Positions 1-11,702 of a DNA stretch of 64,000 nt are shown piece by piece. The notes under the pieces were generated by a model. It worked only from the letters and a program-made list of their open reading frames with translations, was not told where the DNA came from and did no database searches. Each line of letters starts with the position of its first letter. Position 1 is the stretch's first letter. This DNA comes from Stromatinia cepivora (Eukaryota; Ascomycota; Leotiomycetes; Helotiales; Sclerotiniaceae): positions 620,001-684,000 of the forward strand of contig RCTD01000014.1 of NCBI GenBank assembly GCA_014898415.1, in the 5' to 3' direction. The position numbers and the translations under genes are program-made.

Positions 1-1
1 G

Positions 2-73
2 ATCCATACGGGGTTGCTTGAGTTGCTGGGGTTGAGGAGGAAGGCGGATGGGGAGGGATATAGGATTATTTAG
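2..73 (+). CDS. Possible 3' end of a gene truncated by the window edge
   Basis: Frame 2 stays open from the first bases to a TAG at 71-73 and gives 23 residues of ordinary composition (IHTGLLELLGLRRKADGEGY then RII). The following DNA is purine-rich, G-heavy and non-coding, as it is after other genes in this window. There is not enough sequence to name a family. The alternative is that this is chance open frame in G-rich spacer; the short length means it cannot be excluded. Confidence 0.3.
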   Translation: MHTGLLELLGLRRKADGEGYRII

Positions 74-415
74 GGGTTGGGGAGTGGGAGGTGGTTGGGA
101 TGTGGGGGATGGGAAATGGGGAGGAGAAGTTTGGAAGCGAGAGAGAGGAGATGAAATAGGAGCAAAGTCTTCAAGAGACAACCGAACAAACTGGAAAAAT
201 TGGTGATTTCCCCCCCTGATTCGCAGGGTGAATTGAAAGCGATGGATGGGATGGATCAAAAGGGAGAAAAGGGTAAGAATACGATGTTCTGTAAGCAGTT
301 AGTACGTAGTCAGTTGAGTTTATAGTGTTTTAATGTATGCTAGTATGTTCTTCTGTTTACTTCCGATTATCTCGATCTAGTGTATTGTCTATTTCCAAGT
401 TTGTAGGTTTGTAGG

Positions 416-462
416 TTGGTAAGGTTTGTAAGGTTTGTAAGGTTTGTAAGGTTTGTAAGGTT
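416..462. repeat. 9-bp tandem repeat (AAGGTTTGT), about 5 copies
   Basis: Near-perfect direct repeat visible as repeated GGTTTGTAA units. It makes a chance open frame encoding RFV repeats, which is not a gene. Confidence 0.9.
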
Positions 463-530
463 ATCTGTTATATGGAAAGGGGATAGTGTTTGTCAGTTCA
501 TCATCAACCCATCAACCCATCAACTCATAT

Positions 531-572
531 ACTTCCACACTTCCACACTTCCACACTTCCACACTTCCACAC
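531..572. repeat. 8-bp tandem repeat (CTTCCACA), about 5 copies
   Basis: Five successive CTTCCACA units. Simple satellite, no coding evidence. Confidence 0.9.
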
Positions 573-744
573 AAAATATTAGATATCTTTCTACTAATAG
601 TAATCCAACTACAGAATTATCTCGCATTTAAATTTATATCTATATCTAACACCTTTTCGCGATCCTTCTGAGAGGGGGGCGGGGCTCATAATATTGGGTA
701 GGTAGGTAGGTAGGTAGGTATATATATCGATCATATCACATATG

Positions 745-845
745 CGATGAAAATACGATGAGATACGATACGATACGATATGACGAGATACGATACGATA
801 CGATGAGATACGATATGATATATTGAGATATGAGGAGATACAGGA
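745..845. repeat. Degenerate GATAC-type pentanucleotide array
   Basis: Repeated GATAC/GATGA/GATAT units with interspersed substitutions. Simple repeat in spacer DNA. Confidence 0.75.
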
Positions 846-1954
846 GGTATAATGAGGTTACATTATATTCTTGCCAACACACGCACACACACATATATGG
901 AATCACTGGAATGGGAAATAAGTGAATTAAGTCGTTTATGAAATTGTACTGATTACATTTATTTATTCGCCTTCGTTCGTGGTATGGGTAAAAGAGTGAG
1001 AATTAGTTATCTTATTTGCAATATGCAGGTAGCCTGGCCTTGGGATACCTTCCCTATTTACTAGATCGTTGTGATTGATGTGTGGATTTTTTTGATAGCT
1101 AGGTAGGTAGTAGGTAGTTGCATATGGGAATGGTAGGAAATTCAACCAGTAAAATGCCGTACCAGAAAGAAAAGGTGTGGGTGGCAGACGGATACTTGCA
1201 GTGTGGAAATTGGGTAATGTGAGGGGTTTGCTGGTTGTTTATTTGTTGTCTATTGGATTATTTATCTATGTATACGAAAGTGAAAGTGGAAGTGCAGATA
1301 TACTTACTGACTACATCGACTACCTACTTGGTAGGTACATACTATTGGTAGTGTTAATACTCTAAAAATCGGGAAACCGTGGTAAATAAAATGTGTACAA
1401 CATATATATGCATGCAAACTTGAATGGGATAGATGGGTGTTTGATGTATGTTGTGAAAGGAAGGCTATGCTTATGCTATCCGATGATAGAGATTGTGGTA
1501 TGCATGACGAAGGGGGCTTAGATTTTGTTTGCCTTGTGTTTCGCTTGAGATGCTGTGCGAGGAGAAATGTGATGTGATGTGATGTGTAGAATTTAGGAGG
1601 GGTACTCCGTCTCCGATTTTGAGATGATGAGGGGATACCGTTTGGGTGTACAGTACGTGTATGTGTATGCGAGATCCCGTAGATATGGTACTCAGATTTG
1701 AGGGATCGGAGAGAGCTCCGTTTAGGGCTCCATTTAGGGGCTATTGGTGATGTGGTGGTAGTTCTTGGTGAGGTTCCATGTACTCAATGGATGGTTGCAT
1801 ACATACTACATATATTGGAATTGACACTTGTTTCCCCTATCTTCGTCTTTATCCTTCGATGCTATAACCTATAATTACCATATCCTTCGAACTGTTCTTC
1901 CAATTTGACCATTATCCTATTCTCACATCCCCCATTCACTCCACAACTTTACTT

Positions 1955-2875
1955 TTACTCAGTAGTTTTCCACAAATATCTCAGACTCGTTCCTCCAGCC
2001 ACAGTTCCCAACAATCCAACCCAAAATTCCGTCACCAGACCCCCCTCCAAACTCCAATGCACCGTCAAAGGCGCATACGCCAAATTAACAATCAAACTCT
2101 TCCTCCACCTCTCCATCCACTCCCTATGTTCCTTCTCCTTCTCTCCCTTCATCTCCGCCATCCCCTTATCCCTTTTCCCATACTCGATTCCCAACTTCAC
2201 AATATCAAGCACCACATGTATCATCCAACACCTCACACTCCATATACCTGCTTTCGCTTGTTTGGTTTTATCCCATGACAGTATATTTTTCGAGCTGAGA
2301 TATGCCCCGTTTTCCAGAACCTGATAGCATAGATTCGCAAGTACTTGGATTTGTACAATCTTCCTAATCAATGTATCTTTAGGCGGACTATTCCATGTAG
2401 CTTTTGCCCACTTGTAAATTGCTAATAAACCCCAAAGACGTCCAAATGTCCTAAAATCAGATATCAATGCACTCAATGCCTTGAATCGAGTAGCTAGTAC
2501 CAGTAATCGATTGCTGGGTATAGGGAGTGTAGAAGGTGACAACACGATTGTGGTATTAGGAGGAAGCGTAATCGCTTTTTCGATGAGGAGACGAGCGGTT
2601 TGCCGGATTTGATGGAGGGAGAGTCGGGAAAGGAGGTTGGAGGTTAGGAGGGAACCATAGCCTAGTGTGCAGAGGAGAACATCGGTGCCGGAGGGGGTAC
2701 TGAGGAGTTTGGAGAGGTGAGTGAGTACGCTGTCGGTTTTAGATAGGTAGAGAGGGAGCCAGCTTTGTAGGGCTTGTGGTGTGGGAATCTGTGGGGGAGA
2801 AGGTGTGGGGATAGAGATAGGAATGGCGGATGCGGGGGAGGTTTCTGCGGGTGGAAGTCCGCTGATTTCGGACAT
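1955..2875 (-). CDS. Peroxisomal membrane protein of the PEX11 family (PEX11C-like)
   Basis: Single-exon 306-residue protein. The N-terminal 35 residues are Pro/Ser-rich. The body carries the PEX11 pattern: an amphipathic N-terminal segment (WLPLYLSKTDSVLTHLSKLL), a region with SRLSLHQIRQTARLL, then ALISDFRTFGRLWGLLAIYKWAK at roughly residues 133-156, and a hydrophobic C-terminal segment near residues 255-300 that ends at the membrane. PEX11 proteins tubulate and divide peroxisomes; the C-type paralogues of filamentous fungi are less characterised. The length suits this branch, which is longer than the classical 230-240-residue Pex11. The family call rests on recalled pattern, not on a search. 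The neighbouring minus-strand gene begins upstream and shows no evident relation. Confidence 0.75.
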   Translation of the reverse strand: MSEISGLPPAETSPASAIPISIPTPSPPQIPTPQALQSWLPLYLSKTDSVLTHLSKLLSTPSGTDVLLCTLGYGSLLTSNLLSRLSLHQIRQTARLLIEKAITLPPNTTIVLSPSTLPIPSNRLLVLATRFKALSALISDFRTFGRLWGLLAIYKWAKATWNSPPKDTLIRKIVQIQVLANLCYQVLENGAYLSSKNILSWDKTKQAKAGIWSVRCWMIHVVLDIVKLGIEYGKRDKGMAEMKGEKEKEHREWMERWRKSLIVNLAYAPLTVHWSLEGGLVTEFWVGLLGTVAGGTSLRYLWKTTE

Positions 2876-3683
2876 GATGGGTGATGTGTAGATATATAAA
2901 TTTGATATATAAAAAGATATGTAGTTTTAGAAGTATGTGAGAAATATATAGAAGAGAAGAAACTGGAATTTACTTAAGCTTTTAGATACTTAGAATCTGG
3001 GAGCATGGATAAGATGCAAGGTCGGGAGTAGATGTTACGCGATAATACCGAGGCTCGGAGCTTGAGCTGGTAGCTTTTAGCTTTGTTGAAGGGGTAAAGT
3101 TCGGCTGTTTTACATTGATTTCGTAACTTCAAATCAAAGATGAACATGAACTTATTTCTACATCTATATGGTAAATGAAAGAAAGAGGATGAAGTGAGTG
3201 GTGAGGGGAATTATTACGTGTGTTGTCTATGGGAATTACTATTGAAGAAGCTATGATCCAATCATTACAAGTAGGAAATCCTGTTTGTTCAGGTCATATT
3301 TGGACAATCGTTGGGCCTTTTAAACTCTCATCCGAATTATACAGTTGGCAATACTGGAAATATCTGGGAAGGATCAGGTAATAAGTGAGTATCGAATCAT
3401 TCTATGAAGCTATTGGGGTTTCAAAAGATTCACTTTTTGGGTATCATTCCACGAGGAAGAATATCTCGCAACATCTTAGACTCACATTTCAAGACACGTA
3501 CCTCACAAAATCACATCAAAATCAAGTCAAATTCCAATAGATTCAACGCTCTGCATTGCTTTTCAAAATGCCTAATCGCAATAGAAAACTCCCAAATTCA
3601 AAGATCTAGACTTTAAGTCCGTAAGGTCTTTGCAATCACCATCGTAAATACGATAGAATGCAAAGTCGCTCTAATCGGAAAGT
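2876..3683. other. Intergenic spacer
   Basis: About 0.8 kb between two minus-strand genes: promoter side of the PEX11-like gene and 3' side of the next gene. I see no further gene or RNA here; short open frames have no coding character. Confidence 0.6.
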
Positions 3684-5311
3684 CTATCTATACGGAAAAC
3701 CAAGATAATTACTAGTACGAAGCAGACTCATCTGAGCCGCAAAAGCATCGCCAGCAACGCCTTCTCCAGTTTCCCACGCAAATGTCCTCCAAGTCCCTCT
3801 ATCCACTACCTGTCATATTCGAATATCCCGCAAAAAGAAAAGTCCAACGACTTTGGCTTATAGCCTGTCTATCCCAAAAAATTATGTACATGAACAACCT
3901 CCATTGACCACCGATCAGCCTATACACGCTCCATCGCCGCAACCGCATTCAATTTTGCCAATTCTGCCTGCAGTTCCTCCAATGGTTTGCCCAAACCCCA
4001 TTCCCGCATCGCCAAATTGGGCCTTAAAACCATTCGGAAAAATCTCTGATGCTGCAAACATTTATGATCCCATTTCTCGGCTTTGACATCATAGCCAACG
4101 CCAGCTGCGAACCATTGGACTAAACTGACTTCCGGCCAGTCAGATGTGAGGTCCGTGGGACAGACAAAGTATCGATGAGATTCAGTCTTGCCGTAATCTT
4201 GACGTGAGGTGATGTGAATCACGTATGTTGGAGGAGGACTGGTAATGAGCGGATTATTAATGAGATTAGATGGGGAAAGAACGCGTTGAGGAATGAAAGG
4301 TTCCGGCTCTGTTTGTGCCCAATATGGTGCTTGAACTGTTCTGAAATCATCGAAGGAAATTTCGGCGAATGTTTCGGAAGGGTTTGAATATCGGGATGGT
4401 TCCGATTTTCCAGTGAGAGTCAAGGATTGATATGGCTCAAATGTCTCAGTGGTTGTCGAAGACTGAAACGACCCATATGTTCCATTAGGAGCTGGAGAGT
4501 GTGTTCGCTCAAATCCCCAAGGAGGCTTTGAATTTTTACCAAACCCGGATGTTCCAAGAGGAGTGGAAGATTGCGCAAGCGGTTGCATTGCTTGGGTGGT
4601 CGCACGTGATCTCCATTCGGGAATTTTCGAATCAGTGATGCTTGATCCGAGATTGGGCACTCCTGATGAAGGAAGGGCGGTCACTCCATTTCTAAGAAAC
4701 TCTATGAATGATTGCCCAAGTCCGGAAGATATGGAGGTCATCTTGGAGCTGGGTTTCGAGGATGGTGCTGAAGAGGGTGGTGTCATCAGGACTGATCCAA
4801 ATACCGCATTGCTTTTTGAAATAGAGTGAAGACTAGAGCAATTCTGGGCTATGATTGGCCTAGGTGGCGTGGTGGAAGGAGAGAAGGGAGGGGAAGTGGG
4901 CAAGGTGAATTCATTAGTGAATGTTGACGAAGGGGTGGGAGATTTGGTGCAAGCCAATGAAGGAGTTGGAGCTTGATTTGTCGTCTTTTGATGATCAGGA
5001 TTATAACTTCGGATCATATCTATGAGCGCCATGGAAGCATTATCGGATTCCTCTTGGACCGAGATGGCTGCTGCATAAATTTCAGCAGCCTGACGTTGAA
5101 GTTCAGCAGCCTCATGAGCTTGGACCAACTCAAGTTCTTTGGTTGCTGATATCCGGGTTGCGAAATTGAGGAATGATTGATAAATCACTTTGTGATAGTG
5201 CTTATTGGGATCATGGTAAGGTTTGTCGGAATGCCGAGTATCGACTTCGGTGCATGAGTCGCAGCAGAATATGTTGTCCGGAAGTGACATCGTATTGGGA
5301 TGGTGAGTCAT
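3684..5311 (-). CDS. Unknown Ser/Thr/Pro-rich protein with conserved-looking C-terminal region, two exons
   Basis: Proposed exons are 5311-3926 and 3809-3684, giving 503 residues. The start at 5311 (MTHHPNTMSLPD) is preferred because the open frame further upstream is low-complexity and untypical; a second Met lies at 5290. The N-terminus has a CCDSC cysteine cluster, then an Ala/Glu-rich probable coiled coil near residues 50-85, a long Ser/Thr/Pro-rich linker, and a compact Trp-rich C-terminal part (YVIHITSRQDYGKTESHRYF onward; SDWPEVSLVQWFAAGVGYD). Without splicing, the frame stops at 3920. The second exon adds a well-composed 41-residue tail (VVDRGTWRTFAWETGEGVAG onward) after a GTATAG donor and a CAG acceptor. 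I do not recognise the family. The C-terminal region may be a protein-protein interaction module, but that is only inference. Confidence 0.6.
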
Positions 5312-8300
5312 GGTTTGGGTGTCACGAATAATATGGTGATGGATATAAGATATCGAATATATGATATGCTTGAGTAAGAGAAATATAAAGATAAAGGTAG
5401 GAAAGATAAGTCGGTTTATTGTTTCTCTTGATTTGAAAAAGTATGATTGAAAGCAAGTGGCTTGCGAGCTCGAGTTGATCGTTCTTTGGAATTTCCGTGG
5501 TGTGTAAGGGGGAGGAAGTTCACAAGGATCAAACCATCTGAAGACTCTCTTATAAAAACTGAGGTGTAAGAACCGTGGCTCGTGAATCATTGTATACGCG
5601 GAGGTGGAAAGCAGATGAGGGGACTGCGCCACGGCATTCACTCTTGTCGGGCGGAGATACGGTAAACATTTTCAAGGGGGATGACCTTGGTTTTGAGAGG
5701 TGGAGAGGAAATTCATTTTTCTGGTTGGTGATTCACAGTTGATGATGAAGATTTGGGAGGGAGGAGTAGAGATTTGAGAAGTATACTTGGTGTAGGTAAG
5801 ATATGGGAAAGATACAGTATGGTATGTATTGTGTACAGTAATTACACCTTACAACAACATAATAAAATAATTCCTTGTTATACTCTTCCTGTGGACTGAA
5901 CTTGTATTACAGCTCATTTTGACAAGTTTTCGACAATAACCTTGGAAGACTATGAGTATAATAACTCTTCCCAAACAATCAATAATCACGAGTACCTCTT
6001 CATCCCACTATAATCCGATATCGGATATTTATATCCATTTATACCTACCTGTCCATTTATATCATATTCACTCCTAAGCTCGAATTTATCCTTCCTTGTT
6101 TCTAAATACCTAGGTACTCACAAAGTAAAGATGGGATACCCGCAATCGTATTCCCATGTAGGGAGAAGAGACCCGGTTGGGTTGGGACATTCGTCTTTTG
6201 GAATCTCGAGGAGGAGGTGTGAATGGATGATTTTCCAATTCCAATTCCAATTCCAGATCTTGGGAGAACATGATGACTAGGGAACGTGTATGAAAGATTA
6301 TGGATTATGGATGAAGGATTATACAAGGAAAGGTTTTGAGGGATTGATATTGTATTATTGTTAGGAAGATTATCTGGCTTCTGGTTTAGTTAGTTACTAG
6401 TTTCTATGATCTATGTATGATCTAGGTGCTGTTGACTTTCGGTTTTTTTGGGGGTATAAGAAGAGAAAATGATGACAGTGATATAATACAATGACTAATA
6501 TCCATCTCTACCTCTCCCTCCACAGCTCAATTATAAATCTTCACCCATCATCCCCATCATCCATCATATTTCATTCCTCCACCGCATCCCTATCCTCTCT
6601 AATCTAGAACCAAAACCAAAATCACAACTATAACTCCAAACCCCTTAACATCAAGCGAGAACCTTGATTACCACCCCTCAATATAAGTCTTACAATGATC
6701 CGAGTTCTTTAAACTATTCGTTGTCGTCTCGTGATGGATTATTGTTACTATGAGTACGTAGGTATGGGTATCATTTTCCGATGGTGGAGTGAGTATACAG
6801 TAAGAATGAGGGAGATATTTGCTTGATATGCGTGTATAATCTGTGCTGCCCATTCTATTGGACTCACATTCAGATTTACGAAGGAAATATGAATACGGAT
6901 GCAAATACAAATAAGTTTATGAGTTATATATCTTCTTCCTATGTATGAATGTATGATATTGAAAACTAATTTCTACATTTTGGGCTAATACATACTAAGA
7001 ACCTAGTCAGGCGGTCTGTCGATAGATTTGGAGATACTCTACATGCTTTCGAGGTTTGAAAGAAGAGCAGGGAGATTTAGTATTAAAGAAATAAAATGGG
7101 TACTCGAGAGGCTCAAAACTTTCTTGCTTATACCTATCAATCAATTAATATATGTAACTCATTTGCTCCCTGAAACAAAAACTGCTATAATATAGATAGA
7201 TCAACTTAAGATATAATATTTAAACAATGCAAAAGAAGAATGCCCACGGAAACCTGCATATATGTATGATAGATATACCTACCCCACATTCATACTCTCA
7301 GGTTATCAACTCCTATTTTGTTCCCCACCGGCAAAAATATCAACCAAAAATGAAAGGGGGTAAGTAAAAATGGCAAAATGTAATTAGATGTCGGAATGCC
7401 CGTTCTAGGAATCGAACCTAGGATCTCATCATTACTAGTGATGCGCTTTACCGCTAAGCCAAACGGGCTGATTCAGATGATAATCTGGTGAAATACGAAA
7501 AACAATTTGATATTTTATTCAAATTTGAGACGACCCCACTTGGTTTATTTGGAGGTGGCATGGTGGAGAATATGTGGATACTTGTGAGGTGGATAGTGAA
7601 AGGGGATGATCAATTGTATGGGAATTATATTGTATGGATACCGGGTTGATTGAAGTTTGGTAATTGGTGGTTGGTAGTCGAGGTGAAGGTGGAAAATGTG
7701 GTATGGGTTGGTGGATGTTGGTTTGAAATAGTATAGAGGTAGAAAATGAATGAAGTGAAGTGAGAGAAGAGATATGAACACAAAACTTGCTGCCAATGTA
7801 ATCATCCCCGTTTGCCATTGTTGGTATAATTTCTTCAATATTAATGTTCATAACAAAGATTGAGTTTTGTTGTAGACTTAGGACCCAACTGAAGAAACCA
7901 CCGAGAAACATTTAGAAAACTGGAGTATCGGCATCGAAATTCAACAAATACTGTCATATAAAAAATGTACTGCTGAATACAAGGCTCGTGATGGAATCGA
8001 CAATTAAACTTTGCCACAACAATCGGGTGGTGCATACTAGATGTGAAATACCCTTCGTTGGACAAATAGTTTCACTGGACTACAGCGGAAGGCATAGGAT
8101 ATTGTAGATTCGATCTGAACTTTGCAGTCTTTTGCTTTAATTGAGCACATAAATCACAACGAACAAAAAATATTTCCCATCAAAGATATTTTGGATGGTA
8201 TATAAAGTCTCGTTGGTATATGGTGAAAAATGATGATCATCAAGACTTGTAGGGCTTCCAATATAAGTTATCAAACAAAGCCGTAAGAGATCAGATACAC

Positions 8301-9177
8301 TTTCCTATTGTGTCAAGAGTTCAGAAGTTGCACTAACAACTTCACAGCAGAATCGAGATTTCAAGAAACTGTTTTTAATTGATTCCTGCGAAATTGAACT
8401 TGCGTAACCTGGTATTAGAATGTTGAAATTCCCAAGGTTGAGTCTTGAATCTGAGTCTGAGTTGGACTCTCTCGCGGAAATTCAGAACAGCCGATTACCG
8501 TGATTGCTCCTGCCATGACATTTAAATTCTCATAGTTGGGCTCAGCTCCATTCAGAGGTTTCGCTCTACACGTTTTATGAGCAATGATGAAAATCGGAAT
8601 GGCTCGGCTCACTGATATAGTGAACATCTGATCCAATAGAGAAAGCAGACATCTGCGGCCAAATTCTCGTCAGCATCATCTCATCCTTCAATTTCATTCT
8701 ACCAATCATCAATCCATCAGTCAATATCTGGGAAGAAGTATCTAATGATTGAATATTGAGTCGAACATTATTTGATATACATATCATTGCCATGAGGAAA
8801 AAACACATTTTGGGACCACACAATCGAGTACTACATACAGCACACAGTGTACAGTGTACAGTATGATTATTCTCAAGCGTAGTTCGCTAGAATATACTCA
8901 CAATAAGATAAATCCTACGACTTGTACAATGGAAGATCTTCAATCCTTTGTTTAAGTTAGCTCTATCCGGTAATTCTTTTATATTTCGAGCGAGTTGCTT
9001 TGTATCGTTTCCACCGGTTGCGGGTTTTCACCAAGGTTGAAAATAATTTCAAAGTACCCTTTGTCTCATGATGCAATACATTTAGCACCTCCATAAATCA
9101 CTATACTTTTTTGAGGCACCAGATACCCCGAATACCCATATCGATTTTGGAACTTAATTACATTTTCGTTTTCCATC
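5312..9177. other. Long intergenic region holding one tRNA gene
   Basis: Apart from the tRNA at 7397-7468, I find no convincing gene in 3.9 kb. Short open frames on the minus strand between 7519 and 8823 have uneven composition and no recognisable motif. The right end is the promoter side of the kinase-like gene and the left end is the promoter side of the unknown gene at 3684-5311, so those two are transcribed divergently. A small ncRNA or very short gene cannot be excluded. Confidence 0.55.
7397..7468 (-). tRNA. tRNA-Thr (anticodon AGT)
   Basis: The minus strand folds as a complete 72-nt cloverleaf without intron: acceptor stem GCCCGTT paired with AACGGGC, D-arm GCTTAGCGGTAAAGC, anticodon arm CATCA-CTAGTAA-TGATG with AGT in the third to fifth loop positions, five-base variable loop, T-arm CTAGG-TTCGATT-CCTAG and discriminator A. 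The B-box GGTTCGATTCC is present. AGT reads ACU (and, after A34 to inosine conversion, ACC) threonine codons. It stands alone in spacer DNA. Confidence 0.96.
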
Positions 9178-11467
9178 ATGGCCGCCCCAGAAGATCCGAT
9201 TAAAAGAACTTCCGGGTTTGAAGAGTGGAGGAAAACTGAACCAATTTGGAATCCCCGTTTGGGAGATCATTGGAGATTCAAACAGCGGATTGCCAATACT
9301 GACACTGCGCTTATCGCCCATTACGTATACGACGAGGAGGAAGCTAAAAAAGATAAGAAGATTTGGAATGCCCAGAAAGAGGTGAAAATCAAGAAAGCCC
9401 AGGAAGAGAAGGAAGAGAAGGAAAAGAAGAAAAAGAAGAAAGCCAAGGAAGCCAAGGAAGCGGAAGGGAAAGGGGAAGAGAAAAGGCAAGAGGAAAAGAA
9501 GGAGAAGAAGAAGAAGGAGGAGGTGAAGGAAGAGTATTATGGCAATCCTCACACTGATAATGTGGTTCTCAAAATCAAATATCAACGACCAAATCACAGG
9601 CCAAATCGACCCTATGGCTACCCAGAGTATTATGGGGGAGACAGGCATGAATGGCAATTCCTATACTCGCTCTCCGGATACTATCCTGGCGAAGATTATC
9701 TCGACGAGTCCAAAGCACCTTGCCGCCCGCAAAATATTGTGAGGCAATTTCGTTCCCAATGGATGCAACCACCAGGCTCAGCAGGACACTATGAAATAGC
9801 ATTTTTGGAATACTGTCCAGGTGTTAAGTGGAATGGAACAGATCAACATAATTTAGACGTTTTTGATAGGGACAGTAGTGGGTTTATTCATGAGCTTGAT
9901 ATATGGCTCATTTTCAGACAGTTTACGAGGATGATTTTCATGTTGGATCGTGGTAAGGAGATCAGGGTAGAAAATTTGGGTGCGTCTGCTAGGCCATCGA
10001 AATGGGAAGACACGGAGATCTGTCATTATAATATTGAGCCGAGAAATAGTAAGTCTTTCCATTGGAAGAAGAGGAGTGATTTTTGACGTGGGACGTAGTT
10101 TTGATTGGATATAAAAATAAGGAAACAGATCGTGTGCCTGTGCTTAAGGTGCGTATACCGTGTCAGCATCCACGGAATGAGGAATAATAAACTTCACAGC
10201 TTTGTGATTTTGGAGACGCACTTGACGTCCCTCGCTTTATGCACCAAGAAGAGGCTGGGCGTTACAGGTTTCCAAACCAACCAAATGGTCGAATTGGCTA
10301 CCAGGCCCCCGTGAGTTAGAAGTCTCCTGTTTATGTTTTATACAGCAAACTTACAACACACTATAGGAAGCAGTCATTGGTGAAACTGAGCATGTAAACC
10401 CATTCCGCCATGGAACATGTAGCAACATATTTCAATTCGCGAATATTATCCGTGTTCTCATGCACGGAGACCAATCATCTGGCTTGGATATGCATCCGGA
10501 AGACGGAGAATGGGTCGTTGAACATATAGGGAACTATTCCGAAGACAGTCCGGCGACATATGGTCGCTCTCTTATACATGGCGAATACAAAATCCCACCT
10601 AATACATACAGCGATGACTTAATAGATCTCGTCAAGCAATGCATGTACGAAAAGCCCGACCTGCGACCTCGTGCGAGAAATCTCTGGTACATGGTCCGAG
10701 ATGGCTACAAGAAGTGCCACAAACAATTCGAACCTCCCGAACACGAGAAACCCGAGAAACCCGAAGAATCCGACGAATCCGTCGAAGATGATTCCGAAGA
10801 AGAAAAACCCAAGAAACCCCGCCAAAAGAAAGGAAAAATACCATACCCACCCCTCCACCCCATATTCCAACAAGCCCAACTAGCGCCCGAAGGATTCCGC
10901 GAACCCATGCCCGAATGGCTCGACGACTTCGGTGAAGAATTCAACAACTGGAAATACCCGCCCACGCCTCGATGTCCCACCCCAGAATACAACAGTCGCG
11001 AACAATACAGTGAAAACTACCCGTACACAGGCGACGACCTCCCATACGATGACCGCGACGTGTATCCCAGTTCACGAGCACAGATTCCCGCGCGCCATCC
11101 GCACGGTTTCCCCATCGTGGATGAGCGACCCAGTGTTAATATTCCCGAGCAATATGGCGATCAGCCCGGGAGTATCACGAGGAATTTGGATTTGTTGAGA
11201 TACTATGATCGCTTGGGACATATGTGGATGGGCGAGGAGAATTATTGGAAAATGTTGGAGGCGGGCCTCGATCCGCAGACTTATAGTTGGGGGATGAGGA
11301 TTCCGGATCCGGAGATGGAGGTTGATGTGGAGCCTATGAGTGGGACGGAGGCGGATGGGGAGGAGGATGGGGGTGAGGATAAGGGTGAGGATAAGAGTGA
11401 GGGGGGTGGGGGGTCCAAAGTTAAGATAAGTTTTGTTAAGGGAGCGGGTTGTCCAGGCGGGGTTTAA
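9178..11467 (+). CDS. Protein-kinase-like protein, probable pseudokinase, four exons
   Basis: Proposed exons 9178-10048, 10099-10148, 10200-10310 and 10367-11467 join in frame to 710 residues; introns are 50, 51 and 56 bp. Residues about 60-125 are a Lys/Glu block, likely coiled or disordered, inserted in what would be the N-lobe. The C-lobe landmarks are spread over the exons: catalytic loop HYNIEPRNILIG (residues near 283-294), metal-binding CDFGDALD after the second intron, QAPE for the APE motif, and CMYEKPDLRPRA for the final conserved Arg helix. The usual catalytic Asp (HRD or HxD) is Asn, and the DxW motif reads SNIF. No Gly-rich loop or clear VAIK lysine is seen. The tail is Pro/Glu/Lys-rich then Asp/Gly-rich. 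Catalytic activity is therefore doubtful. Fungal genomes contain many divergent kinase-like proteins, and the exact subfamily is not recognised. Confidence 0.72.
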
Positions 11468-11702
11468 AGTTGAGGCGCAGCATGATTGAGTCGAGATGAT
11501 ATTCTAGTTGCGTATATTGAGTTGTTAATTTTGCCACATTGCACACCTGCAGTGTCCTGATGCTCAATAGACGAGAAACCAAATATATATACCTCAAAGT
11601 TTCAAAATACCATCATCCATGTTTAAAAATAACACCTACTGTCTCTAATCCATCTATAATGACTACTCTCAAGCACTACTCAACCAACAAATAACTAAAC
11701 CA

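Larger units (their letters stand above)
74..1954. other. Intergenic, microsatellite-rich
   Basis: No convincing gene. It holds short tandem arrays: a 9-bp AAGGTTTGT array at about 416-462, an 8-bp CTTCCACA array at about 531-572, GGTA repeats at about 697-720 and a degenerate GATAC-type array at about 745-840. The small open frames here are products of these repeats. Confidence 0.7.

Noticed and set aside
1905..2324. 139-codon plus-strand open frame
   Set aside because: It lies antisense to the PEX11-like gene and mirrors its codon pattern.
7519..8823. Minus-strand frames after the tRNA as a spliced gene
   Set aside because: The frames have no shared coding signature and no consistent splice junctions.
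9363..9557. Overlapping open frame within the kinase-like gene
   Set aside because: Shadow of the Lys/Glu-rich repeat in another frame.
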